From positions 116,001-180,000 of the forward strand of contig CAUYUJ010014772.1 in the NCBI GenBank assembly GCA_963575745.1: a stretch of DNA of 64,000 bases, written 5' to 3'. Position 1 is the stretch's first letter, and the number at the start of each line of letters is the position of its first letter. The stretch comes from Prorocentrum cordatum (Eukaryota > Sar > Dinophyceae > Prorocentrales > Prorocentraceae). Shown in pieces: positions 53,216 to 63,610 of the stretch. The position numbers and the translations under genes were made by a program. The notes beneath the pieces were generated by a model. The model did not search any database. It was not told the DNA's origin and was given only the letters and a program-made list of their open reading frames with translations.

Positions 53216-53987
53216 CTCCTCCCCCCCCCTCTTTATCTCCACTCCCGGCATCCCGCCTCGCCCCTCCCCCACTTCTCCCGTCTTCATCCCCCCTCCCTGT
53301 GCCTCGTCGCGGCCGCCGCCGCGGCCGGCGGCCGCCGCCGCCGCCGCCGCCGCGACCGCCGCCTCGGCGTGGGCGCGCGGCCCAGCCTTGGCCCCGGCCC
53401 CCGCAGCCAGACCAGCCGCACGGGGGCCCGCGCGGGCCCGCGCGCTATCAAAACTGGCGCCGCCGCCCACCGCCGCCCGCCGCAGCCGCTCGCCGCCTCT
53501 CCTGCCTCCTCCTTCCTTCAGACACCTCCAAGCGCGCCCCGGGAGGGGCGCACAGTCCCTGAACAGTCGTGATTCCTGTGGAAGCTGAAGCACGGATGGA
53601 GCGGCACACAACAGCCTTGGGCCTGGAGGGGTGGGCACCTCAACGTGCTGTCCCCGCCGGGGTCCAAACGTTCAAATCATTACACACACACACACACACA
53701 TTCAGCTAGAAAATTGCATAGCTAAGTGGGTAAGTCTTGAGGGTTCAGGTCCGAAGCCCCCCCAAACGTGTCAGTCCGGAGCGTCGTCTGGTGGCCTCTC
53801 CTGTGAGCGCGCCGTCCTTGCCAGGCCTCGCCCTAACCCTCCGCCCCAGAGTGGGGGCACACACGGTCCGAAACGTACTCGGCTTCTGATGAACACAACC
53901 GAAACCGCACTGAGCCAGGATGACCTTCTCAGCACTCAGCACTTGGGATGGCAGCGATGTACTTCTTCACTTCCTCTAATTGCCAAG
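53216..53987. other. GC-rich stretch with CGC repeats and a short (CA)n
   Basis: GCCGCC repeats near 53310-53360 and (CA)n at 53683-53700. No gene seen. Confidence 0.4.
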
Positions 53988-54575
53988 ACTCCTCCTCCTC
54001 CTTGTCCTCCTCCTCCTCCTCCTGCTCCCTCCCTTCTTCCTTCCTTCCTCGCTCCTCCCTCCTTCCCTTCGTCCTCCTCCCACATTTTTGTGCCTTATGA
54101 ATAACTCTTCCCTGTCGCATCCTTAGATGTCGCGGTAGGGCGGGCCGTGCGTTTCGCTTCAGACTTCCTGAACATGTATAATCTTGAAGCTTGAAGCTTA
54201 CAACAGCTTCATGGATGGAAGGCGGATCGTTTTCAAAAGATGTGTCTCGCCTACGCGCCGCGCACACTGTTTATCAAAGCTTGCAACAGCTTCACGGATG
54301 GAGGGTGACTGGTTTTCAAAATGTGGTCCTCGCTTTAGCGCCGCACATGTTCGTTTCAAAATTGTGCAACCGTTTCAAGGACGGAGGGCGAGTTTTTTTT
54401 CAAAATTGGGCTCTCGCCTGAGCGCCGCACACATTCGATTTAAAAGTCTGTAATTGTTTCAAGGATTCGCAAGGTTGAATTCCCAGCAGTGTTGTCATGA
54501 CACGATTCAGGACTGTCGGGCCAGTATCGTGGACTCGCGGCGTTGAAGTCCCAGGAACGGCTTTCTGGCACGAGC
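53988..54575 (+). repeat. Composite satellite element, copy 2
   Basis: Same order as 4829-5660: CTC tract, TTATGAATAACT and GCGTTTCGCTTCAGA leader, three to four satellite units of about 75-80 bp (54190-54460), then a CGGCGTTGAAGTCCC unit. Fewer satellite units than copy 1. Confidence 0.75.
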
Positions 54576-55534
54576 TGCGCCTTCGCCTCGTCCAAGTCGT
54601 CGGCGCCCCTGCGTCCGCCCTGCGCACCGTTCCTGACGCTGCCGCCGTTGCGATCGCCGTCGGTGTCGCAATCGCCGTCGGCGTCTCCGCCGCCGATGTT
54701 GCCGTCGTCGGCGCCGCCATGCGGCGGCGTACACAGGCGCAGCGGCAGGAGCGGGGACGGGGGCACAGCGGGTCCGGGGGGGAGGGGGAGGGGGGCGAGG
54801 GGGGAGGGGGGGCAATTCAAGACGACATTCCCCAAACACAAAGCCAAAGCTATGAAATAGGCGGCCTGCGAAGGATCCGGCACAAGATCATATTTCCTAC
54901 ACCCAGAAACGTGTTTTGGTAACTTTATTTTTGTCTGGAGGGACCTCCCTCACTCCGCCCCCCGCCCTCCCTCCCCTCCGGGGCCCGCGGCGCCCCCGCC
55001 CCCGCCGCCGCGGCTGCGTGTGGTCATGCTGGCGCATGACGGCGGCGACGAAGGCGACAAAGGCGATGACGGCGGCGACGAAGGCGACAAAGGCGACGTT
55101 GACGTCGACGGCGAGCGCGACGGCGACTGCGCCTGCGACGGTGAGCAGAGCGAGTTGAGGTGCGCCGCTGACGAAGGCGACAATCATTGGCACGCAAGGG
55201 TCCTCTGCAACATTTTGAACTTCTGGAGTTTTCTCAAGATATGTCGAACAGTAATCTAAAATCGTTTGGGTCCGCCATCGGGTCGCCGCCAGACTGTTTG
55301 AAGTTATGTACTGTTCCCTCCTAGCCTGGCTACATCGAAACTGCGGTGAAGGCGCCAGGAAAGGTACTCTGGCAAGAAACACCAGAATTCTTGGCATGAG
55401 TCACATACGTTTGAAATCACTCACTGGCTTTATTACGCCACACCGTCGACATTCGGCCTGTGGAAGCCGAGCTCATACTTGATCATCGGTAGTCGATGAA
55501 CGTGTTGCTATGATGATCCTCATTCTCCTCCTCC
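54576..55534. other. Mostly non-coding, short tandem repeat
   Basis: GGCGACGAAGGCGACAAA-type tandem units at 55040-55110. A minus-strand frame (55397-54897) reads as a hydrophobic Ala/Val-rich protein, largely because of that repeat. It is not convincing as a gene. Confidence 0.3.
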
Positions 55535-55603
55535 AACTCCAACTCCTCCTCCTCCTCCTCCTCCTCCTCCTCCTCCTCCTCCTCCTCCTCCTCCTCCTCC
55601 TCA
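55535..55603. repeat. (CTC)n tract, 5' flank of LINE 2
   Basis: Perfect CTC run ending in CTCAT directly before the DinoSL. Confidence 0.95.
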
Positions 55604-55604
55604 T

Positions 55605-55626
55605 TCCGTAGCCATTTTGGCTCAAG
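55605..55626 (+). other. Exact DinoSL exon at the LINE 2 5' end
   Basis: The full 22-nt leader, same T variant as at LINE 1, followed at once by ATGATGAGT. Confidence 0.95.
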
Positions 55627-55787
55627 ATGATGAGTCCCTCAGGGGGGCAAGTGGATACCGCTAGTCCGCGGCAGACAAGGCCACCTGTGGCCTGGCAGAC
55701 TTCAACCACACCGACGTTTGTCACCACGGGTAAACGGAGGCCTTTCCCGTTCCTGTGGGCGCGAGCGTCACAGGTCTCCTCCCAGCA

Positions 55788-56930
55788 ATGTCAGAGAATG
55801 GAGGCTCGCCAGCAGAGACGCCACTGCGCGGCAAAGGGATCTCGAAGCGTCCTCCTCCTCCTGGCGAGCCTGGCGGTGCTGCTGGTGGCAGGGCTGATCG
55901 CTCACGCTCACCACCACAGGGAGAGGAAGCAGACCTGGACGCCTACGCCACTATGGCCGACGTGCAGTCCCTCCAGTCCAAGATCGATGCGATGGAGACC
56001 TCAACCAAGGAGTCCATCAACGCCACCGTCACCACCGTGGTCGGCTCCGCGACCAACCCCATCTCGCTGGCGCTCAAGGCCGCCCAGGACGGCATCGACG
56101 GGCTTGGCGCCAAGATCGAGAAGAACGCCCACCTCGCCGTCGGCCAACAGATCGACTCCACGAGGAAGCACTTCCAGCAGATACTCGACGCGTTCAACAT
56201 CCGCGTCGGCGAGGTCGAGGCCAAGCAGGAGAAGACCGACAAAGCCATCGAGCTCATGGCGGAGCAGATCAAGGTCTTGCAACGCGAGCTCGCCACAGCC
56301 AACCAGCAGCCGATCAAGCAGCAGTACATCGGGCGCGACTTCGACCGCGAGATCGACGCCACCATCATCAAGGTCCACGCCGACGGCCTCGCCACCCTGG
56401 CCAAGGCCACCGAGTCCCTCACCAAGTTTGTGGCGGGCTGCGACATTCGCGAGTCTGACTTCACTGTCACGGGTAATGACACTGCCAAATTTTTCACTAT
56501 CAAGTTCACGGGCCTCCCTGGCCCCGCCAGCCGCCGAGCGCAGAAGGTCCTGGACAGCATGCGCTCGTCCAACGGCACCTGGGTGCGCATCTACGCCGAC
56601 GCTGTCTCGGGCCGAGGGACGGTCGAGCTGCGGATGGGCCCCGACAAGTCGCCGAAGCAGATCAAGACGGAGATCGTGGGGAAGTGCCTTCGCCAGGCAA
56701 TGGAACGCGAGTTCCCGAACCACGTCTGGCGAGTGGGCCGCACCAAGGCCTGGATCACAGCAGGCTGGGCCCCCGTCATCGCGCACAGCGTCCGCCCAGG
56801 CAGGGACGAGCCGACCATCCTCACGTTCCAGGACACCGGCCTGCCCGCGCTGGGCATCGACCGCACGACGCTCAAGAACGCAGCCAGCGTGGTCGTCGCA
56901 CCTGAAGCCGCCCCGCAATTTTGGCTTTGA
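55788..56930 (+). CDS. LINE 2 ORF1: coiled-coil RNA-binding protein
   Basis: The ATG at 55788 (MSENGGSPAETPLRG) gives 380 residues. A Pro/Gly/Arg-rich start is followed by a long coiled coil (about residues 55-165) and an RRM-like region: FFTIKFTGLPGPASRRAQKV, then WVRIYADAVSGRGTVELRMG. This layout is typical of LINE ORF1 proteins that coat element RNA. The stop at 56928-56930 lies about twenty codons before the endonuclease core of ORF2, which is in the +1 frame. Confidence 0.75.
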   Translation: MSENGGSPAETPLRGKGISKRPPPPGEPGGAAGGRADRSRSPPQGEEADLDAYATMADVQSLQSKIDAMETSTKESINATVTTVVGSATNPISLALKAAQDGIDGLGAKIEKNAHLAVGQQIDSTRKHFQQILDAFNIRVGEVEAKQEKTDKAIELMAEQIKVLQRELATANQQPIKQQYIGRDFDREIDATIIKVHADGLATLAKATESLTKFVAGCDIRESDFTVTGNDTAKFFTIKFTGLPGPASRRAQKVLDSMRSSNGTWVRIYADAVSGRGTVELRMGPDKSPKQIKTEIVGKCLRQAMEREFPNHVWRVGRTKAWITAGWAPVIAHSVRPGRDEPTILTFQDTGLPALGIDRTTLKNAASVVVAPEAAPQFWL

Positions 56931-56931
56931 C

Positions 56932-59900
56932 GAGCTGGCGCGCAGCCAGAAGCGTCTCCCCAGCGGGCCGTCGCCCTGCCTAGCAGTCGGCGCGTGGAAC
57001 GCCCGCGCTCTCTTGGGCTACCAGGGCAGACGCGTCGTGGAAAAGTCCTCGTACCTCAAGTCCATGCCGCTGCGCAAGATGGTCTTGGGCATCCAGGAGG
57101 TTCACCAGAACCACGGCCAGCTCCTCGCCTTCATGCGGAAGATCGACAGCACCCTTGACATGCACTCCTCCTTCGTTCCTGGATATCATGGCACTATCAG
57201 TGGCGGGGTAGCCACTGTGTTCCCAGCTGGGATGAACGCCGTGAGCGACCCCATCTTCCCTGGCCGTTTCCTACGCTCTGTCTTCCGTGCTGGCGACCAA
57301 GTGATGATCTTCTACAATATCCACAATTACGACCTCAGCAACGCCACCATCCAGAACATCACCTCGCGCATCAACAACGACCTACAGTGGGTGAGGTCCG
57401 ACCCGAGCCGCAACGTCATGTTCGTCACTGGTGATTTCAATTTCTCCGCCGTCGGGAAGCTGAAGCTCCTGGACCCCATGGCAAAGGGCAACTCGAACCC
57501 ATCCGAAACGTCCAAAGCATCGGCGCGAAAGTGGCACAACGCACTGAAGCACCTAGTGGAGATCGACAGCGCCGACACCACGCACTACTGCTCCGAGACG
57601 AAGGCCGAGACCACCATTGACAGATGCTTCTGCTCGTTCACCCCCACGCAGATGATGCAACTGGCTGTTACGTCCTCCACCTTCTCCACACCCGAAGATC
57701 TCTCACGCCGTCGAGTCAGTGACCATGCCGCCCTCTTCGTCTCCTTCACGATGCGTGACGCCAAACCATCGCCGAACCAGCCGATCGCCCAGTACATTGT
57801 CAAGTCCCCCGTCTTCAAAGAGATTGCCGACAATGTGCTCGCCGCCTCCCCCATGGACAACCTATCCCCGCCGACCAAGCTGATTCTGACCACCGACCTC
57901 CTCCGACAAATCGCACGTGAAACTCGTGACCGTCTTCATGGCATGCAACCGAACAGTGGCGACGTGCTCTTCCAGGTAGCGAAGTCGATCTCTCGGGCGG
58001 TCTGGCGCCAAGACCGACAACTCGCTGCTCGCCTCCTACGCTCGCACCTAGTCGCGAAAGAACATATCCAGATCAACGGTGACAGCGTCGAGCTCATCGA
58101 CCATGCAAAGTTTGAGGAGTGGGCAAGCAACCTTTTCCGCCAAGATGCTGAACAGCGTCTCGCAGCCATCGACCAAGCAGTTCAGCGCGGGCGCCTACGA
58201 CCCGCTCAAGCGCGCGGACAAACCCAAGCACTGCATCGGAAGCTCAAGCTCTGGAACCCGCTCAGCAAGCGTCTGGTCCTGACGGGGGTCAAGACCAGTG
58301 AGGGCACCGTGACGGGCCCCAATGAGCGACTCAAGAAACTTGTCGAGCACTGGCAACCCGTCTTCGAGGGCAAGACCGTCGACTTGACCAAGGCCGCAGC
58401 CTACCTGAACCAGTTCTCGCCCACCATCGATTTCTCCAAGTACAAGCCGCCAGACTACGAGACGCTCAAGAAGTTCGCCAAACGCTCGTCACCCACCTCG
58501 CCAGGCCTTGACGGACTACCGTACCTCGCCTGGTCCGCGCACGAGAAGTGCACCGAGGTTCTCTGGGACGTCATGTGCTACATGCTCAACGGCGGGATCC
58601 TCCCCGACGAAGTGAACGCGACCGTCCAAGCCTTCTTGCCCAAAGGTGAGGAACCAGAGGACTCGGAACACAACGGCTGCCATCGAGACCCGTCCAAAGT
58701 CCGCGTCCTGGGACTGCGCAACACGTCCCTCAAGATCATCAGCAGCGCGATGAATGCTGCGACGGCAACGGTGGCAGCTGATGTAATCCCAGCCTCACAG
58801 CGCGGGTTCATCCACCGGCGCAACTTCGGCCACAACATCCTCGAGCTCGACGCCGAGAGCCGCATTGCCTCGGCCGACCCAGACGCACAGAACATGCTGC
58901 CCGTGCTGGTGTCGCTGGACATCGCGCAGGCCTTTCCCAGCTTCGCCCACCAGTTCATCCGTCTGGCGCTCAAAGCCATGGGCGCTCCTGAAGCGGTCCT
59001 CATGTTCTTCGACTCCATGTACAACAACATCCTCGCGATGGCCCCGTGCGCTGGCCAGTACGTCCCGCTCTTCTACATCAGGTCGGGCATCATCCAGGGA
59101 TGCGGATGGAGCGGCACGCTGTATGCGCTGGGCACTGCATGCTTCCTGCTCAACCTCGAGACCGTCCTCGAGGCCCAAGGCCGTGGACTTTGTCGGGCAT
59201 GCGCTGATGACCTTGGACTTGTCCTTCGGGCCGTTGCCTACCTCGTCTACCTCGCAGACGTCATGCTCTGCATGGAAATCTTGGCTGGTCTGGAATTGAA
59301 GGCGCCGAAGTGCCACATCATCCCCTTGGCAGGCCAGTTCAATGCTGACCTCATCCTCAAACTCAAGAACGCGCTGCTTGCCATTGTCCCGAAGTTCAAG
59401 GACTTCAACGCATGCGACCGCCTCACCTACCTAGGCCTCTTGCTGGGCCCTGGCGCCACGGACCAGCTCATCTACGCGAAGGCCTTCAACAAGTACCGCT
59501 CCCGAGCCATGGCGTACAGCGCGAGCGACGCGCCAGCCGTCGGAACCGTCTCCCTGTATAACGGGCGCGCGCTCCCCGTCCTTGGCTACCTTGCCCAGTA
59601 CGCCTTGCTCCCGCACGAGCACTTCAAACACGAGAGCTGGATCAACGCCTCCGTCCTGCGCTTCCCGAACGGCGCCTTCAGGCTGAAGGACTGGCCCTTT
59701 CTGAAGAACTGGGGAGTTCCCGCACCGAGGTCGCTCCAGCTCAGCATGATTGCGACGATCGTCCGCGCGGCGACCTCGACATTCAAGAAGTTCACCGAGA
59801 TCCGTGAGAGGCTGCACGAAGGCTTGAACGCCTACGGCATCCAGCAGACCCTGGAGGGCGCCGCGCGGGGTGCCCTCCATCTCTCACCGCCGTGGTGGAA

Positions 59901-60777
59901 GACGCAGGCCTTCGTGGAGACGATGCACCAGATCGCGTCGGCCACCTCCGACCACGGATACTACTCTCGCCAGCTTGTGGCGCCAGCGGTCGAGGCCTCG
60001 CGGGCGGCTGTCGCCAACGGGCAGCCTGGCCTCGCTCAGAAGCACGCCTTCGCTTCGGCCTTGGCCACCCGCGGGCCCGACTGCATCGGACCCTTCCTGC
60101 AGGACCGCATCGCGAAGGAGCTCCCGCACGCTGGCGTGTTCTTCCTTCACAACCCCTCCATCATGAACGACATCCAGGCCGCCATGAAGAGACTGCCCCC
60201 ATCGTGGGCGACGGCGTGGATGAGGACACTATCCTTTTCTTGGCTCACCTCCTACCGCATCGCCTACCCGTGCGGCAGGCGCATGCGCATCTTCGGCTGC
60301 GCCAGTGGCCAAGACAAGATGCGCCACTACCTAGTCTGCGCGCCACTGGCGCAGGCTGTGGGACGCGCATGCGGCGCGCCCCCCCTCTCCACCGAGTTCG
60401 CGAAGCTCGGACTCACCGACCAGAGCAACGAGAGCGCCGAGTCCATCGCGGTTGCCTGCCTCACGTACCATGCGTTCAGGCAGGAGACCCATGTCTCGGC
60501 GGAGGCCACCCTGTCGGCTGCGCGGGCGGCATTGCGGGCCACGAAGACTATGAAGAAGCCGCCGCCCGTGCAGCGTCACCACCATCGCCGCCGACGCGAG
60601 GGGGCGGCGCCTGGACACGGACATCCACCTGCACCTGATCGGCATCGTGATGGAGATGCCGACGTACATCATCCACTTCGGCTCCGTGGAGCCGCCGCTG
60701 ATCAAGATCAGCTTCCAGTTCACGTCCGAGGAGATGTTTGGCATCCTCCTCATGGCGCGCTGCCTGTGAGCAGGTGA
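56932..60777 (+). CDS. LINE 2 ORF2: endonuclease and reverse transcriptase
   Basis: Endonuclease: VGAWNARALL, LGIQEVHQN, VTGDFNFSAV (57429-57446), TTIDRCFCS, SDHAALF. Reverse transcriptase: SPGLDGLPYLAW, VSLDIAQAFPSF (motif A, about 58915), GIIQGCGWSGTLYAL, CRACADDLGLV (catalytic ADD near 59205), LELKAPKCHI. A C-terminal knuckle CASGQDKMRHYLVC follows. The frame is open upstream to an ATG at 55627 directly after the DinoSL, but has no Met between the ORF1 end and MPLRKMVLG inside the endonuclease. It could therefore be made by +1 frameshifting at the CAATTTTGG site or from the leader-proximal ATG. Codons after about 60574 are out of phase with a better frame there and are probably not element protein. 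Confidence 0.9.
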   Translation, partial: ELARSQKRLPSGPSPCLAVGAWNARALLGYQGRRVVEKSSYLKSMPLRKMVLGIQEVHQNHGQLLAFMRKIDSTLDMHSSFVPGYHGTISGGVATVFPAGMNAVSDPIFPGRFLRSVFRAGDQVMIFYNIHNYDLSNATIQNITSRINNDLQWVRSDPSRNVMFVTGDFNFSAVGKLKLLDPMAKGNSNPSETSKASARKWHNALKHLVEIDSADTTHYCSETKAETTIDRCFCSFTPTQMMQLAVTSSTFSTPEDLSRRRVSDHAALFVSFTMRDAKPSPNQPIAQYIVKSPVFKEIADNVLAASPMDNLSPPTKLILTTDLLRQIARETRDRLHGMQPNSGDVLFQVAKSISRAVWRQDRQLAARLLRSHLVAKEHIQINGDSVELIDHAKFEEWASNLFRQDAEQRLAAIDQAVQRGRLRPAQARGQTQALHRKLKLWNPLSKRLVLTGVKTSEGTVTGPNERLKKLVEHWQPVFEGKTVDLTKAAAYLNQFSPTIDFSKYKPPDYETLKKFAKRSSPTSPGLDGLPYLAWSAHEKCTEVLWDVMCYMLNGGILPDEVNATVQAFLPKGEEPEDSEHNGCHRDPSKVRVLGLRNTSLKIISSAMNAATATVAADVIPASQRGFIHRRNFGHNILELDAESRIASADPDAQNMLPVLVSLDIAQAFPSFAHQFIRLALKAMGAPEAVLMFFDSMYNNILAMAPCAGQYVPLFYIRSGIIQGCGWSGTLYALGTACFLLNLETVLEAQGRGLCRACADDLGLVLRAVAYLVYLADVMLCMEILAGLELKAPKCHIIPLAGQFNADLILKLKNALLAIVPKFKDFNACDRLTYLGLLLGPGATDQLIYAKAFNKYRSRAMAYSASDAPAVGTVSLYNGRALPVLGYLAQYALLPHEHFKHESWINASVLRFPNGAFRLKDWPFLKNWGVPAPRSLQLSMIATIVRAATSTFKKFTEIRERLHEGLNAYGIQQTLEGAARGALHLSPPWWKTQAFVETMHQIASATSDHGYYSRQLVAPAVEASRAAVANGQPGLAQKHAFASALATRGPDCIGPFLQDRIAKELPHAGVFFLHNPSIMNDIQAAMKRLPPSWATAWMRTLSFSWLTSYRIAYPCGRRMRIFGCASGQDKMRHYLVCAPLAQAVGRACGAPPLSTEFAKLGLTDQSNESAESIAVACLTYHAFRQETHVSAEATLSAARAALRATKTMKKPPPVQRHHHRRRREGAAPGHGHPPAPDRHRDGDADVHHPLRLRGAAADQDQLPVHVRGDVWHPPHGALPVSR
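60574..60769 (+). CDS. Candidate host exon or transduced segment at the LINE 2 3' end
   Basis: A different frame from ORF2 reads RRLDTDIHLHLIGIVMEMPT, then YIIHFGSVEPPLIKISFQFT and SEEMFGILLMARCL before TGA (60767-60769). It looks like conserved folded protein. It follows GTGCAG, a good 3' splice site, and is followed by CAG|GTGAGC. It could be a terminal exon of a gene in which LINE 2 sits, or 3' flanking sequence carried along by retrotransposition. The family is not recognised. Confidence 0.45.
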
Positions 60778-60854
60778 GCGCGTGTGCGGGGGCTGCTGGC
60801 GCCGTGCGGGGCGCGGCCGTCGGGAGCCTGGAGCCTCCCCCTCCGCACGCTCGA

Positions 60855-60890
60855 CTCCTCCTCCTCCTCCTCATCATCATCATCATGCTA
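60855..60890. repeat. (CTC)n(CAT)n, 3' flank of LINE 2
   Basis: Short CTC then CAT run, in the same strand orientation as the 5' flank. Confidence 0.85.
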
Positions 60891-60989
60891 GTGCCGGCGC
60901 CTGCGCCAGCACCAGCTGGAGAAACAAATAGCCGACAGTCCTTATAGGCGGAAGGTTGTCCTGCGAACGTGGCCGAAATTCCATCGTTT

Positions 60990-61230
60990 CGGCACGCAGC
61001 TGCACCGACGCCAGCACCGATGCCTGCACAAACGCTGGCACATACGTCAGCGCCGACGGCAGCACCGACGACAGCATGAACGCCTGCAACGGCGCTGGCA
61101 CCAATGCCAGCGCCTCCACCCATGCCGACGCCAGCACTGGAGACAGCACGAAGGCCAGCGCTTGCGCCGGCACCAACGCCAGCGCCTACACCAGCAACGC
61201 TGTCAGCACCGACGCCTGCCCCCAGAGCCA
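60990..61230 (+). repeat. GACGCCAGCACC-type minisatellite
   Basis: Degenerate 6-, 12- and 18-bp units of CACCGACGCCAGC, related to the arrays after 62220. Confidence 0.8.
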
Positions 61231-61580
61231 TGCTGTACTTTTGGGTGTACCGGTCAATCCGCGCACTTTGGGTGTATTTGTCCATCCGTACGTTTTGAGT
61301 GGAATGACGACTCGACCCACGGTCAAAAATGGCATCGGAATGCGCATCGTGCCCAACCACTACCACCACTCCAGCTACACCACCATGACTATCACAGTCA
61401 AAGGCACGGGGACTCCACCCACATCTGTCGGGAGTCATGCGTCTCCCCAGAGTTGACGAACATTTTCAGGCCAGCTGGCATGGCCATTTATCTGCGGGCC
61501 ACTTCGACGCCCCGGCATGCGGCTATTGCCACCGTCGCCATTGCCACAGCACCAGAACTTTGGAGATTCGTTGCCCGGAC
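61231..61580. other. Short unique stretch
   Basis: Two short tandem CGCACTTTGGGTGTA-type units near 61240-61300. No gene seen. Confidence 0.35.
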
Positions 61581-61589
61581 AAGTTGACC

Positions 61590-61895
61590 CCACGTACGAC
61601 GCAACAAATCGACACCACCACACCCGACACCACCAATTGCCACCACCACACCCGACACAACACTTCGTCGCCACCACACCTGACGCAACAAATCGACACC
61701 ACCACGCCCGTCGCAACTAATCGACACCACCGCTCCCGACGCAACAAAGACGCAACAACTCGGCACCACCACGCCCGACGCAAGAAATCGACGCCACCAC
61801 ACCAGACACAACAAAGAGACACCACCTCACCCGACGCAACACATCGATACCACCACGCCCGACGCGACAAAGCGACAGCACACCATCGCCACTCC
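61590..61895 (+). repeat. ACGCAACAAATCGACACCAC minisatellite
   Basis: About nine units of 24-36 bp built from CACCACGCCCGACGCAACAA and ATCGACACC. Confidence 0.9.
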
Positions 61896-62219
61896 AGCCA
61901 CAATGCCATTTCAGCCACCACCGTCGACGTCACGACCAGGAACGCATCGGCCAGGAATTGCCATTACCACTATGGTTCCGACTCCAGCTCCGACGGCCGA
62001 CGATTCTCCCGACGCTGTGCCAGTCGCCCAACTCGTCGCTCTCCCCGACGCCCTCCCCTACCCCCTACCCAACGCCGTGCCCGATGCCCCGACGTCCTAC
62101 AAGACGCCACTTTCGACGCCTCGATGCAAGTGCCGTTGCAGAAATCAAAGCTTTCAAGTTTCTCTGCTACCTCTGAGCGCTGAGTGCATAGAGACTGAGG
62201 TCGGGAGGACAAATCCTGC
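61896..62219. other. Short unique stretch
   Basis: Tandem CCCTACCCCC/CCCGACGCC motifs only. No gene seen. Confidence 0.35.
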
Positions 62220-62640
62220 CCACGCCCAGCCAGCGCCAGCACAAACGCCTGCGCCTACGCTAGCACCGCCGCCAGCATCAACGCCTGCGCCTGCGCCGGC
62301 ACCAACACAAGAGCCTACACCAGCACCGACGCCAGTACCGACGTTAGCATGGCCGTTGTTGTACGGCAGATGGGCAGTCCCCCAGCGCCAATGTGTTTAC
62401 ACCGATGCCAGCATCCATGCCTGCACCGGCGCCTGCTCCGACGGCAGTGCCTCCACCAGCACCAGCACCGACGCCAACACCAATGCGGGCGCCTACGACC
62501 TCCGCCTACACCAGCACCGACGCCAGCACCGACACCAGCGCCAACGCCGGCGCCCACGCTGGCACCAGCGATAGTTCTTGCCTCAGCACCGACGCCAACT
62601 CCAACGCTTACGCCTACGCCAGTGCCGACGCCGGAGCCTC
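62220..62640 (+). repeat. GCCGACGCCAGCACC minisatellite
   Basis: Degenerate units of ACCGACGCCAGC and GCCTACGCC type. Confidence 0.85.
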
Positions 62641-63610
62641 TGCCAGCGCAGACGCCAGCACCGACGCCAGCACGAGCTTGTCTGGTAATCCTTTGTTCCA
62701 GACCTCCCGAGTTTAACAGAGCAGGTCTTACAAGCTACGCTGGTGAATTCAAGTGGCCCGCAGTTGGGGGCCAGTGTTCCAGAGCTAACGCTGGCGCCTA
62801 CGCCAGTGCCGACGCCAGCACCGACGCCAGCATCTAGGCCTACGCCTACGCCGGCACCAGCGCAAACGCCTCCACCAGCGCCGATGCCATCACCGACGCC
62901 AGCACGAGCTTGTCTGGTAACCCTTCGGTCCAGACCTCCCGAGTTGAACAGAACAGGTCTTAGAAGCTACGCTGGTGAATCCAAGTGGCCCGCTGATGGT
63001 GGCCAGCGTTCCAGGAGCTAACGCTGGCGCCTACGCCAGCACCGCCGCCAGCATCGACGCCAGCATCTAGGCATACGCCTACGTCGGCACCAACGCAAGC
63101 GCCTCCACTGGCGCCGGCGCCAGCACCCACGCCAGCACGAGTGGGTCTGGTAACCCTTTGGTCCAGACCTCCCAAGTCTATCAAAAAAGGTCTTACAAGC
63201 TAAGCTGGTGAATTCAAGCGGGCCGCAGCTGGGGGCCAGTGTTCTAGGAGCTCACGCTGGCGCCTACGCTAGCGCCGACGCCAGCTCCGACACCAGCATC
63301 TAGGCTCACGCCTACGCCGGCACCAACGCAAGCCCCTCCATCAGCGCGGACGCCATCACCGACGCCAGCACGAGCGTGTCTGGTAACCCTTTGGTCCAGA
63401 CCTCCCGAGTTGAACAGAACAGGTCTTACAAGCCACGCTGGTGAATACAAGTGGCCTTCAGATGGCTGCCAGTGTTCCAGGAGCTAACGCTGGCGCCTGC
63501 GCCAGTGCCGACGCCAGCACCGACGCCAGCATCTAGGCCTACGCCTACGCCGCCGGCACCAACGCAAGCGCCTCCACCAGCGCCGACGCCAGCGCCGACG
63601 TGAGCACTGA
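62641..63610 (+). repeat. 233-bp higher-order tandem repeat
   Basis: About four units, marked by TCTGGTAA at 62681, 62913, 63146 and 63379 (spacing 232-233 bp). Each has a unique half (CCAGACCTCCCGAGTTGAAC, AGGTCTTACAAGC, CAAGTGGCCCGCAG) and a minisatellite half. Confidence 0.9.

Larger units (their letters stand above)
55605..60573 (+). mobile_element. LINE 2: full-length non-LTR retrotransposon with DinoSL 5' end
   Basis: DinoSL, ORF1 (55788-56930) and ORF2 (endonuclease and reverse transcriptase), with (CTC)n before the 5' end and again at 60855-60875. Both frames are intact. The proteins are only distantly related to LINE 1, and no RNase H domain is seen. The 3' limit is uncertain because a host-like reading frame follows from about 60574. 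Confidence 0.85.

Noticed and set aside
54897-55397. Hydrophobic 166-residue minus-strand protein as a membrane protein
   Set aside because: The hydrophobic part coincides with the GGCGACGAAGGCGACAAA tandem repeat; unique parts show no motif.
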